Shown: positions 15,837 through 25,464 of the stretch, piece after piece | Layout: each line of letters starts with the position of its first letter | How positions within the stretch are numbered: the stretch's first letter is position 1 | From: Anaerotignum sp. | GTDB lineage: Bacteria > Bacillota > Clostridia > Lachnospirales > Anaerotignaceae | Direction: 5' to 3' | Length of the DNA stretch: 34,343 nt | Assembly (NCBI GenBank): GCA_020024455.1 | Contig: JAHHTU010000028.1 | Location: 1-34,343, forward strand | The notes under the pieces: model-generated | The model's input: the letters and a program-made list of their open reading frames with translations, nothing else | What the model was told of the DNA's origin: nothing | Databases searched by the model: none | Program-made: the position numbers and the translations under genes

Positions 15837-18800
15837 TTAATTTCCTGTTTTTGGCAATCTTGGCACGTATGGTACATGGATTTTGATTGTCCAATGACTG
15901 TTTGCTGTTACCACTTGGTCATGCCATCTGCCTGTCACATCTGCATAATTGGTGAATTGATACTGGTTCGGTAAGTTGCGTCCAACCGTCATTTGCATAG
16001 ACATTGCTTCCATCAACTTAAATCCGGGGGCTACAGCATCTTGGAATTCCAGTTTCACCTGTGTCACATATTCTCCGTTTCGCAATCCCATATTCTTTGC
16101 ATACAAATCAATATGATGATGTTTGTCTGAGATATAAACCCCCGGCAAATAGGTATATGCGGTATTCATATTTGTGGTATATGCGACTTTGAAGTTATAT
16201 TTTTTACTCCATAACCCTGTGTCAAAGTATTTCACTTGTGCAGCCTTTATATCCGGCAGCTTGTCATGTACGGTGAATTTATCCAATGCAACATTACTTT
16301 CGTTTTCAACACCTGTGATATAGTAATTGATGGTATCTCCCAAAGAGCAGGTACGGGTATCTGATGTTTTCTTAATGCCAACGCCCAAACGAATAGATGG
16401 ATCTTTCGCAACCACAGACACAACCTGTCCTTGTTTTTGAATGGTTACTTTCAATGGTGTTGGATTGATACCATACCAATCCGGTGCTTTCACTTCCTGC
16501 AATGTATAAGTACCGATTTTAATCGGATTGGAAATTGCCGTACCATCTGCACCTGTGGTAAGTTGGTCTACAACCATTCCCGTTTTATCCACGATGTTGT
16601 ATACTGCACCTGCAAGTGGTGTACCACTATCCCAACCGGTATTGTTGTTGTAATCTTGGGACAATTTCGTCAGTGCAATTTTGCCTAAAATCGGCTTATT
16701 GGTTAATTGCAAAATGGTAGGCACACCATTTCCTGTGATTTGGAAATTATAAATGGTCGCATCACGTTCATAGCCATCCGGTGCTGTTTTTTCCTGTACG
16801 GTATACCAGCCTTCCGGCAAATTACTGATGTTGATGATACCATTTTCGTTCGTGGTATATTCTCCGATGACTGTGTGCAAACCATTGATTGTGGCATTTG
16901 CCGCATTGACACCGGCTGCCATCACAGTTTGTCCATATTTTCCTGTTCCTTGATTGAGTGCTGCAATCACATACACAGCTCCCTGCACCGGTTGCCCTGT
17001 CACAGCATCGGTTTTGATAATCTGGCTCATACCCAGTGGATCATTGTAGATGACCACTGTTTGCTGATTTCCGGTGCCTTCCAAATACTGCTTGTCTTGG
17101 TCTTTTACCACAAATGTTTTTGGCTTTGCCAAGTTGTAGCCTTTGGGGGCTTTGGTTTCTTTTGCAATATATGTACCGGCTGCCAAATGTGGCAAATGTA
17201 TCAAACCTGTTTTATCTGTGGTAAATGTCCCAATTTCCGTACCTTCTATGGTGGTAATGAAGAATTCACAACCTTCAATCGGTTTTTCCGTTGCACTGTC
17301 TAATTTCTGAATGACAATATTTCCTAATTTACTGTTTTCAAATTTGACTCTGGTTGCCTTACCTGCCTGTACTTCTACCGTTTGTGGTACGCTATTTAAC
17401 GTATATCCATTTGGAGCTTTTGTTTCAGACACGACATAAGTCCCACTTTCTAAGCCGGAAACCATGATATACCCATTTGCATCTGTGGTATATTCCCCAA
17501 TGTGTTCCCCATTTGGCTTTTTCACTTCAAATGTCGCACCCTGCAACGGTTTTTGTGTCACTTTATCTACTTTGACAATCTCCAATCCGATGACTTTTGT
17601 GTTGGTAAATGTCACAGAAGTTTGTTCACCGTCTTTTACGACAATATCCTGTTTGTGGCTGTCTATTTGATAGCCTTCCGGAGCCTTTGTTTCTATGATT
17701 TCATAAGTGCCGGCTTTCAGTACGACGTTAATCACACCGTTGTTGTCTGTGGTATATGTGCCTACCAGCACACCTGCCGGTGTTCCTCCTGACACTGATG
17801 TACTGGAAGATGCTCCTGTATGCCAAATCTGGAACTGTGCACCTTGTAATGGTTGTTTGGTTTGACTGTCAATTTTGATAATCTGTACACCCATCTGTTT
17901 CTGGTTATAAAAATCAACGGTATACGTTTTTGTGTTGTCAATTTCAACGGTTTGTGATGGTTTCTCACTTAACGCATATCCTTTGGGTGCTTTTGTTTCC
18001 GTAATAATATAAGTACCTTTTTCCAGTTCCGGTAATGAAATTGTGCCACTTTCGTCAGTGGTATACAAACCATTTCCGGTACCTACCACAGTTCCGTCAG
18101 CGTGCTTGATTTCAAATGTTGCACCAGCCAACATCTCACCGGTATTGGCATCTGCCTTTTTGATGACCAAACTATTCCATGGATAGTTCACAATCCCGCC
18201 AATGACTTGATAATCTGCACCACTGGTGATTTTGAAAGTGCCTACAACGCCATCTAGTTGCGTATCTGTTTTCAAATAAGAGTTTTCACCCGGTTTCAGA
18301 TGAATTCTTGTGACAGGATTGGTTGGTTTTTGGTATCCCGGAGCCGGAATGGTTTCTTTGACGATATACCAGCCTGCTTCTACAAAAGGGAGTTTTATCA
18401 AACCGTCTTGGTCTGTACGGAATGTACCGATTTGCTCTATGCTGCCATCTGTTTTTTCATGGGACACTTCAAATGTCGTATTTGGAATACCTTTGTTTGT
18501 TGTGCCATCTATTTTCTCTACAATCAATGTAGGTCTTTTGATATTTTCAAACAATATGGTCTTTTTATCGCCGTCTTTGAGCTTTACAACTTGCGGCTTT
18601 TTATTCAAAATATATGGTTCCGGCACAGAGATTTCTGTGATTTGATACGTGCCTGCTTGCAGGCCCGGTATGGAAATGACGCCTTGTTCGTCTGTGGTAA
18701 CGGTGGCAGGCTGTACGCTGGTATCGTCTGCCAGTCGCACTTCAAACACAACGCCTGCGATTGGTTTTTTTGTAACACTGTCTATTTTTTTGATGGTCAA

Positions 18801-19468
18801 TTCCGGTAATTTGATGTTATCTACCTTTACCACAATTTCACCATCACCCGGTTTTGCTACAATCACCCTGTCGGGGCTTGTTTTGTCAGAAAACATATAG
18901 CCCGGTGGTGGATTTAACTCCTTAATGACATATGTGCCGGGTTTTATATGACCAGATGTGAATTGTCCTTTTTCGTCTGTCATACCCTCTGCCACAGGGC
19001 GTGCGGTATCTGCTTGCTCGTAAATGGCAAATTGGGCATTGGGCAGTTTTTCACCCGTTTGTTCATCATATTTTTCTACGATGATACTGGGCATTTCCAA
19101 ATTGGCAAACAACAAAGACTTTTTATCACCGGCATTTAAGCGAATGTCTTGGTGTTCCTTTGATAACACATACGGCTCCGGCACAAATACTTCTGTTATG
19201 GTATATACGTCTGGATCTAAATATCCCAAATCCCCGCCTTTCATACCAACTGTGACTTTCCCATCTGGCCCAGTTGTTACTGTGCCGATTTTGATACCAT
19301 CAGACTTTTTGATTTCAAATTTTGTGCCGGGAATTGGCTTCCCTGTTTGTTTATCAATCTTTTCTATGGTTAAGATAGGTTTTTTGAGGTTTTTCATCAC
19401 CACTTGGATATTTTTGTCTTTGCCCAAATATACCATTTCCGAACAATCGGACAACGCAGTGCAGATAC
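15837..19468 (-). CDS. CnaB-repeat surface adhesin (SpaA-like), C-terminal part after a frameshift
   Basis: Authentic coding begins at about 19468 (YLGKDKNIQVVMKN and onward), although the frame stays open to 19817 with nonsense. It holds about ten consecutive CnaB-type Ig-like domains of roughly 75-110 residues. Each opens like LTIEKIDKQTGKPIPGTKFE and closes with TY-I-E-KAP-GY, the Lys and Glu being the usual isopeptide-forming residues. A larger final domain follows (GVGIKKTSDTRTCSLGDTINY to VTANSHWTIKIHV). The last residues are VPRLPKTGN and then the stop, so an LPxTG-type motif is present but no hydrophobic anchor or positive tail follows. The protein is expected on the cell surface and may mediate donor-recipient contact. 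With the upstream half it would reach about 1,830 residues. The downstream neighbour is the VirB2-like gene. Confidence 0.88.
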
Positions 19469-21343
19469 TTCTGTGATTTTGTAAGTACCAACCGGAATAT
19501 TTTTCAGTGTTGCCACACCATCTTTTGTTGTGACGGTTGTGGTATAGCTGCCGTCTACCTGCTCTACTTTGAATGTTGCTGGTGATGTTACAGTTTCTCC
19601 GGTTTGTTGGTCTATTTTGGTAATGGTTAAGCCCGGAAATTTGCTGTTCAGGAATTTCAAGCTGGGAGCTTGTCCGTTTCTGACTGTCACATATTGCGGT
19701 GTCTGGTCTAAAATATAGCCTTCTACGGTAGAAACTTCTCTGACCAAATAAGTCCCGTCCAAAACGTTGTTCCATGTAATTTTGCCTTGTCCGTCTGTCT
19801 TTCCGGTAGCACGCCATGCACCCTTGCCATCAATTTGTATGATTTCATACTGTACGTTTGGAATTGGTTCACCGGTTTCTGCATCTTCTTTTTCTGTGAT
19901 AATGGTCGTTGGCGGATAATCTTGGAATGTTGCAGTTGCTTCTTTATCCTTTGGTACCGTAATGATCAATGTGGTAGGTGGTGTCAGCTGATAGCCGTTG
20001 TTGGTATCCCGTTCCACAACGGTATATGTGCCTGACTCTGTAATGTTGGGTATCCATTCCCCATTCTTGTCTGTTGTACCACTGTCTACCAAATGCCCTT
20101 GCGAGTTATAGCAGTCGAAAGTAAAGCCTTCCAATGGTGTTTTTCCATCGGTGGCATCTAATTTAATTACACGCAATTTGCCTTTGCCGGTTTCATCCGG
20201 TGGCGGGGGAGGTGGATTACCTTTCTCTATGGTAAAAGATGCCGTAGGGTTATCATATGCACCACCAGCCAATATGTAATTTTGTGCTTCCGGGCGACTG
20301 GTACGACCATACAGTAATATCTTCTTGTTTTGTTCTGCAAACAGCCGAATTTCTTTTGTAATGTTATATTCTTCTTTTTCAGGAATAGGTAATATTGCTT
20401 TGAATTCCCTGATATTTGCAGGTAATGTATAGCGTTCATTATTACTGGAAGTGGTTTTTTTGGGATATTCACCGCCTTGCATATCACAGATTTTCAAACC
20501 ATCTGTGAATTTGCCGCCTGCTGCCATTTCCACAGACATATCTGCACCGGCAACATTGTTTTGTGTATTGCCAATTTTTATAACCACTTCATAGTTTGTT
20601 TCTACCTTAACTGGATCTTCAGCAGTCAAAGTTACTTGGCTTTTTCCGGAAGAAGGTTTATATTTGGCTGCTTTCTGATAAATAGATTTTGTGGCAGCCA
20701 CTACTTTATCTCGCAATGCCCTTGGATAATTCTTCGCTCCTTCATTTTGTGACCAAGTATTGATACCGTAATTATTGTGAATACCGGACCATATTGCCAT
20801 TTTAGTTGCCAAATATGCTGCATAATTTAATCTTTCTTGACTTACGCCATAGAATGCAGCACTACCTTCCAATAACGTTTCTGCCTTAACAGTAGGATAT
20901 CCTGCATTGACAGCACCCTCTAAAAACTCAGAAACCTTATTGCCTGCACAAGATGGAGAATCTGCACGTTTTCCTTTTCCGCCAGAACCACCGGCATCTA
21001 CAATACAATCTCCATCAAATTTTTCGATGGTAATATCGTAATCAGCCGTATCTCCATATCCGGGTTTTGCCGGATTGACACAGTACGCCTGATAGACCTG
21101 TTTGGTAGTTGGGTTGGTCCAACTCACCTGTGTAGGTGCAAAGTTGTCATAATCGACATAACCATTACTTTTCATAATAGGTTCTCTGACATTTAGATTG
21201 GTAACTGTTAGTTTTTGGTTTTTATGATAGACTGTGCCTCGTGGTTCTATATCTTGATTTGCAAAGGCAGTTATCCCACTGGTCATAGTCATCACACCAG
21301 CCATCGTCAAACATATGAGTTTTTGTGTGACTTCTAATTTCAT
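19397..21343 (-). CDS. CnaB-repeat surface adhesin, N-terminal part with thioester-domain-like head
   Basis: Signal peptide at 1-28 (ending SGITAFA, then NQD) and ATG at 21343 behind AAAGGAG. Residues about 60-250 look like a thioester-type adhesin head: YQAYCVNPAKPGYG carries Cys88, and YLATKMAIWSGIHN matches the usual TQxAIW box except that Lys181 stands where the thioester Gln is expected. After a linker with PPPPPP (about 375) come three CnaB domains (LRVIKLDATDGKTPLEG, IITEKEDAETGEPIPN and LTITKIDQQTGE). Sense ends at TYKITEVS; the last 20 or so residues (LRCPIVRKWYIWAKTKISKW) are out of frame and a stop follows. One missing base at about 19450-19468 splits it from the rest of the adhesin. 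Confidence 0.88.
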   Translation of the reverse strand: MKLEVTQKLICLTMAGVMTMTSGITAFANQDIEPRGTVYHKNQKLTVTNLNVREPIMKSNGYVDYDNFAPTQVSWTNPTTKQVYQAYCVNPAKPGYGDTADYDITIEKFDGDCIVDAGGSGGKGKRADSPSCAGNKVSEFLEGAVNAGYPTVKAETLLEGSAAFYGVSQERLNYAAYLATKMAIWSGIHNNYGINTWSQNEGAKNYPRALRDKVVAATKSIYQKAAKYKPSSGKSQVTLTAEDPVKVETNYEVVIKIGNTQNNVAGADMSVEMAAGGKFTDGLKICDMQGGEYPKKTTSSNNERYTLPANIREFKAILPIPEKEEYNITKEIRLFAEQNKKILLYGRTSRPEAQNYILAGGAYDNPTASFTIEKGNPPPPPPDETGKGKLRVIKLDATDGKTPLEGFTFDCYNSQGHLVDSGTTDKNGEWIPNITESGTYTVVERDTNNGYQLTPPTTLIITVPKDKEATATFQDYPPTTIITEKEDAETGEPIPNVQYEIIQIDGKGAWRATGKTDGQGKITWNNVLDGTYLVREVSTVEGYILDQTPQYVTVRNGQAPSLKFLNSKFPGLTITKIDQQTGETVTSPATFKVEQVDGSYTTTVTTKDGVATLKNIPVGTYKITEVSALRCPIVRKWYIWAKTKISKW

Positions 21344-21416
21344 TTTCTGTCTCCTTTCTGTTATATCTTGATACTTACCACACTATTTTTTCATAAAATC
21401 ACCTCTTTTTTTGTAT

Positions 21417-21442
21417 GAAAAAAGCAGATAAATTTATCTGCT
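21417..21442 (-). terminator. Intrinsic terminator between the CHAP hydrolase and adhesin genes
   Basis: A perfect palindrome AGCAGATAAATTTATCTGCT (21423-21442) is followed on the minus strand by TTTTTT. It lies 30 bases after the CHAP gene stop. The adhesin ribosome binding site follows, so expression of adhesin and downstream channel genes must come from read-through or an internal promoter. The other side also has TTTT, so it may work in both directions. Confidence 0.8.
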
Positions 21443-21472
21443 TTTCAAAAATATCGCTATTGAATTTTAGAT

Positions 21473-22771
21473 TTATTTTGCCACAACATAGCCAATAAAT
21501 TTTTTTCCACCACGCTTTAAGAACGTGTCGAATTGCATTTTTTTCACTTTTCCATCATAATCTGGATAAAATACCCCTTCTTTCATATCACCATAATGAT
21601 TCCAGTTTGCCTCTGTAAAATAAACAGTTTCTGCTTGATTATTACTATCATAATCTACCCATTCAATAAACACTACATGTCCATCCCATATACCAATACT
21701 TTTTGGTACAATTTGCTCTGGATCTGTAATACCATAAACATCTCTATTGTATTCATTGTTTGCTTCTGTAACCCATTTATCCAATGGATTAAATACAAAA
21801 GAATTATGATTAGATTCTAAATCAATACCTGTAACTTCTGTAAAACGTCCCATTACATACCATGTACATTGTCCAACCGAACCTGAATTTCGATATGGTA
21901 TGTTAAGATTATCTTTATTGATTTTTGTCATACCTTTATCTAAGTAAGCTCCTTTGCTTTTATCAATCAAGATATTTGCCAAAACCTCTCCTTCCTTGGG
22001 AGCAGATGTCAATGGGAGTTGTGGCTGATGATTTTCAAATCCTTCCAGTGCGGGTTTTCTTTGACTATCAACACCTGTTTCTGTACTTTGTGTGTTATTT
22101 GATGCTGTATTGTTTGTATTACTTTCAGCTTCTGATGGTTTTGTTGCTACTGGATTTCCATCGTTTGCTCGAATGTCATTGAATATTTTCAATAAATCGG
22201 TGTTAGTTCTTTTGACATCAATCACTTTTGTGTCATTGTTCCACTGTACACTTACACCATCAAAAGATTGTTTGTTTGGTTCATCAACAATACCTGCATT
22301 CGCAGAAATTTCTATACCCACTTTTTCTCTTTCCAGAGCATTATCACTTGCTGCTGCAAAGTCAGCCAGCTTAAAGTAATATCTGCCATTCAACAAAAAG
22401 CATTCTGTGTTAATCACAAAACTGTTGTATGCCAATTCGGCGTTTTTCATCTGCACAGTAGCATTTTTCTGCGTTAATTTTTCCATTGGCTTTTTGGACT
22501 CAGGTTCTGCCGTTGAGTCAACCATCAAACCTGTTTTCCCATTCTTGTAATCAAAAATCCACATATTCAGATTGTTTGTAATATCTCTGGCTCTTACATA
22601 ATTGTACCCATCAATGTTGTAACACTGAATGTTTTGTACCGGTCCACCATTGAAGCTCACTTTGGCTGTATTCAAGACGGCAGTTTTTGTCCCCGATGCG
22701 GCCAGAACCGGCACACTTGTCAATACCATCGTTGCGGCCAACATGGTAGCCGCAATTTTTTTCTTTTTCAT
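21473..22771 (-). CDS. Exported stalk-domain protein with C-terminal CHAP peptidoglycan hydrolase
   Basis: A 432-residue secreted protein; ATG at 22771 follows AAAGGAGAG. Signal peptide at 1-25 (MKKKKIAATMLAATMVLTSV, ending VLAAS). Residues about 30-190 contain two stalk-type (copper amine oxidase N-terminal-like) units (NIQCYNIDGYNYVRARDI and AYNSFVINTECFLLNGRYYFKLADF). A Ser/Thr/Asn linker (about 205-260) leads to a CHAP domain with Cys302 in GQCTWYVMGR, His365 in GIWDGHVVFIEWV and the acidic/amide residue in FTEANW (about 387-389). CHAP enzymes cleave peptide or amide bonds in murein. In this cluster it would complement the lysozyme/NlpC hydrolase, for example by working at the outer wall face or on recipients. 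Confidence 0.9.
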   Translation of the reverse strand: MKKKKIAATMLAATMVLTSVPVLAASGTKTAVLNTAKVSFNGGPVQNIQCYNIDGYNYVRARDITNNLNMWIFDYKNGKTGLMVDSTAEPESKKPMEKLTQKNATVQMKNAELAYNSFVINTECFLLNGRYYFKLADFAAASDNALEREKVGIEISANAGIVDEPNKQSFDGVSVQWNNDTKVIDVKRTNTDLLKIFNDIRANDGNPVATKPSEAESNTNNTASNNTQSTETGVDSQRKPALEGFENHQPQLPLTSAPKEGEVLANILIDKSKGAYLDKGMTKINKDNLNIPYRNSGSVGQCTWYVMGRFTEVTGIDLESNHNSFVFNPLDKWVTEANNEYNRDVYGITDPEQIVPKSIGIWDGHVVFIEWVDYDSNNQAETVYFTEANWNHYGDMKEGVFYPDYDGKVKKMQFDTFLKRGGKKFIGYVVAK

Positions 22772-22858
22772 AATACGTTCTCTCCTTTTTCTTTCTGTTT
22801 CTTATTTTGAGTATGTTGTGTTTATATTGTATCATGTCGAAACAGTAATTTGTTGAAA

Positions 22859-22892
22859 TTGGAAATTTTTCTATTTTGGAAATTTTTCTATT
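22859..22892. repeat. Perfect 17-base tandem duplication
   Basis: TTGGAAATTTTTCTATT occurs twice back to back (22859-22875 and 22876-22892). The second unit covers the stop codon of the stalk-domain gene. It looks like a recent slippage duplication, and no function is evident. Confidence 0.85.
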
Positions 22893-23640
22893 TACTTGTG
22901 TTGAAAACATTGTGTTGTTGCAACTGTTTTTTCGGTATGGCACGTTCCAAATATGCAGTCTTGTTTACCGCATCCCATTTGACTTGGAAGTTCAGTGCAT
23001 GACCAATCTGTCGCAGGCCCACCATCAGTGTGCCTTGGTAAAAAAACGGTGGTGTATCTGTCGGAACTGTCATGGCATCATATTTCCACATGGTATACGA
23101 ACCAACTTCCACCTTGACTGCCCCATCATTGATTTCTGCTGTCATGGTCTCCTCATTCCAGCTGACGGAGTAGCCCAGTTGTTCTGCTACAAAACGCAAC
23201 GGAACAAATACCCTGCCATCTATCACAATCGCAGGTGTATCTCTGGGTGTGTATTTCTTGCCATTTATCACGATTGTGACCGGCTTGGCTTTTTTACTCC
23301 ATTGATACTGATTGGCTCTAAATGGCTGTCCTAACGGCTCACGTGACCATAATTCGGCTTTTGGCTGTTGTGTTACCGCAACGACATCGTAACCCATCGC
23401 ACCACCCGGCATATACCCTTGTGGTTCGTCAACTGTTGTGGTGATGTACCCATTCGGTTGTCCGGAAAAAGCAGTTCCCGTACCGAAATTACCGGAACCG
23501 GAAGCTCCGTTCTGATTGAAAAAGTCTGTTTCACTTTCAAAGTATTGCACCGTATAATCCCCATCATTTGCAAATGCTTGCAGGGGTGTGTATGCTATTG
23601 CACAAACCAACAATGCAGACAATGCTGCGTGTTTCTTCAA
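22888..23640 (-). CDS. Exported copper-amine-oxidase-like stalk-domain protein
   Basis: The best start is TTG at 23640, seven bases from GGAGGTG, giving MKKHAALSALLVCAIAYTPL with cleavage after QAFA. The ATG six codons upstream (23658) lies before the binding site and is less likely. Residues about 130-220 form a stalk domain (VTIVINGKKYTPRDTPAIVI, then FVPLRFVAEQLGYSVSWNEE) followed by VGLRQIGHALNFQVKWD. The 100 residues before it are Gly/Ser/Gln-rich. Stalk domains are found in wall-bound proteins of clostridia; no catalytic residues are visible. It sits between a small membrane protein and the CHAP protein, so a structural wall-associated role is likely. Confidence 0.85.
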   Translation of the reverse strand: MKKHAALSALLVCAIAYTPLQAFANDGDYTVQYFESETDFFNQNGASGSGNFGTGTAFSGQPNGYITTTVDEPQGYMPGGAMGYDVVAVTQQPKAELWSREPLGQPFRANQYQWSKKAKPVTIVINGKKYTPRDTPAIVIDGRVFVPLRFVAEQLGYSVSWNEETMTAEINDGAVKVEVGSYTMWKYDAMTVPTDTPPFFYQGTLMVGLRQIGHALNFQVKWDAVNKTAYLERAIPKKQLQQHNVFNTSK

Positions 23641-23658
23641 AAATATGCACCTCCACAT

Positions 23659-23928
23659 TCATTTTTTATTTTTACGATTGCTCCATAAGTCTACAATTTC
23701 ATCTGCATAATCCCGAAAAATTTGAAAATCGTTTTTTAACTTCTCTTTGTTTTGCTCCTTCCAAGCATGAAATCCATATATCGTTTCCTGTAACCAAAGT
23801 ACAAAAAAAGCGATTGTAAAAATCGCTGCAGGTAAAATCCAGAAATCGTTGTTGGTGTATAACATTGCAAGAATGGATATCGTCATACCAACCATGAAAA
23901 TCAATTTGTATCGATTACGTTGTTCCAT
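23659..23928 (-). CDS. Small two-helix membrane protein
   Basis: An 89-residue protein with a short basic N-terminus (MEQRNRYKL), two membrane helices (about 9-25 and 30-50) and a charged cytoplasmic-type tail (WKEQNKEKLKNDFQIFRDYADEI). ATG at 23928 follows AGAGGTGG, and the gene starts 12 bases after the sortase stop, so the two are co-translated. I do not recognise the family. The layout is like small accessory subunits in type IV secretion clusters. Confidence 0.75.
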   Translation of the reverse strand: MEQRNRYKLIFMVGMTISILAMLYTNNDFWILPAAIFTIAFFVLWLQETIYGFHAWKEQNKEKLKNDFQIFRDYADEIVDLWSNRKNKK

Positions 23929-23940
23929 GACACCACCTCT

Positions 23941-25449
23941 TTAATTTTCACCTGTAAATGTACCAACAAAATCTGTATATCCTTCATCATGATACTCCCC
24001 ACTATCTTCATGATAATATTCGGTGTTTGGAGCAGCTGGTCTTGGTCTGTTATGATTTTGTGTATTTGTTGTATGATTTCCGGTTGCTTGGTCTTCTCCT
24101 ACTTGGATTGCTGTAACGGCAATTCGTCTATCCGGTACAGCGTGTTCACAGGTAATCAACGTCAAGCGATTATCCCCATAATCCGTAAATACACCCCAAT
24201 CTCTGTCTGAAATAGCTCTCATATCCGTTACTTCGTATGTACGAGTGACACCATTGATGTGATATTGAATTTTTGCCCCCATTGCAACATTTGCTAAATA
24301 TTTGAAGTGGGTATTGTTGTGGCCGGCAATGCCAACATTGCCATCCAAGAGGGGTGTATTCTCAAAATGACCGGTCCCTTTTGACAAGTCGCTGAGTGCA
24401 ACACTGCCCATAACCGGTGCATTTTTTAGGTTGATAGATGGGATACTGATAGTAGCAATCGAACCGGCTGGTTGTTTTGCGGTGTGGGAACCTGGATATG
24501 TCGCTGTCGTTTTTCCTGTACTGCGTTGTACGGTTTCCACAATTTCAGCCATATTCGGCAATGGTTCTAGGCTGTCTGCCTTGACATCTACCGGTGCTAA
24601 ATTTCCATCCAATGTTTTCCGGAAATCCATCAGTTGAGAGGTAACAATCTCATGAATTGTGGTTTCTTCCCCTTGTTTTTCTGCTTCTTCTCCTTGTGTT
24701 TGTGTTTCTTTTTCTTCCTCGCTTTCCAGCATACCATTTTCTGCCCCAACTTCTCCAAGGTCATACTGTGTGTTGACTTTTTCACGGGTACGGAAGGCGG
24801 ACACCATCAATAAAATTGCCAATGCAACGGCTATGGCACTGATACCAATACGAAAGCCGGCATGATTTCTCCACCAATATCTTAATTTGTCCGAAAAATC
24901 TTCCGGAATTTCTTCCAGTGTTTCGTCCAAATCAGACAATTCAATGGCTTCTTGTATTCTTCTTTCTTCTCTTTGTATGGCTCTGGCTTGTGCCTCATTC
25001 TGTGCCTGTGTCATACGTGCTTTGACACCACATAGCCAGCTTTTGAAACGTCCTTTCTGTCGGCTTGGTTCTGCTGAGAATGCAGCCACATCGTCATAAT
25101 TTACCCATGCTTCCTGTTCTTGGTTCGGTTGTTGGGAAAATGCGGGAATATCCTGAAAATCAATCCATTCCTCTTGTGTTTGTGATACTTCTGCCAGAGG
25201 CGTTGGTGCATCTGTACTTGGTATCTGTTGTATTGGTGTTGCAATTACAGATTTTTTCTGCTTTTTGGACTGTTTCTGTTTTTCTGGTTGCTTTGTTTTT
25301 TTGTATGCAAAAAAGGAGATTTGTTTCTTGGATTCTTTATTGTGTTCTATTTTTTGACGAAATACCGAAAAAATCAACAACAAAGAAAATGCCGTCAATA
25401 ATAATAACGCAAAGAACAAAGCAATCAGAAGGAATAGTATCATATCCAC
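23941..25449 (-). CDS. Sortase with long cytoplasmic N-terminal extension
   Basis: A 502-residue transpeptidase expected to attach an LPxTG-type substrate to the wall or polymerise it. The catalytic domain lies at about 325-452: His377 in GIAGHNNTH, Cys434 in LTLITCEHA and Arg441 or Arg442 in DRRIAV. The TLITC box and compact size look class D-like. The N-terminus is unusual: a membrane segment at about 3-29, some 165 residues of charged cytoplasmic sequence with two related phrases (EEWIDFQDIPAFS and EAWVNYDDVAAFS), then a second segment at about 199-219. Ordinary sortases have one anchor and a short tail. A GTG at 25449 lies ten bases from AAGGAGG; ATG two codons on is possible. The CnaB adhesin downstream is the obvious substrate. 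Confidence 0.9.
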   Translation of the reverse strand: MDMILFLLIALFFALLLLTAFSLLLIFSVFRQKIEHNKESKKQISFFAYKKTKQPEKQKQSKKQKKSVIATPIQQIPSTDAPTPLAEVSQTQEEWIDFQDIPAFSQQPNQEQEAWVNYDDVAAFSAEPSRQKGRFKSWLCGVKARMTQAQNEAQARAIQREERRIQEAIELSDLDETLEEIPEDFSDKLRYWWRNHAGFRIGISAIAVALAILLMVSAFRTREKVNTQYDLGEVGAENGMLESEEEKETQTQGEEAEKQGEETTIHEIVTSQLMDFRKTLDGNLAPVDVKADSLEPLPNMAEIVETVQRSTGKTTATYPGSHTAKQPAGSIATISIPSINLKNAPVMGSVALSDLSKGTGHFENTPLLDGNVGIAGHNNTHFKYLANVAMGAKIQYHINGVTRTYEVTDMRAISDRDWGVFTDYGDNRLTLITCEHAVPDRRIAVTAIQVGEDQATGNHTTNTQNHNRPRPAAPNTEYYHEDSGEYHDEGYTDFVGTFTGEN

Positions 25450-25464
25450 TGCGTACCACCCTCC

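Noticed and set aside
16707..18809. Plus-strand open frames of up to nearly 200 codons opposite the adhesin
   Set aside because: They are shadows of the CnaB repeats on the minus strand and show the same repeat-driven lack of stops.
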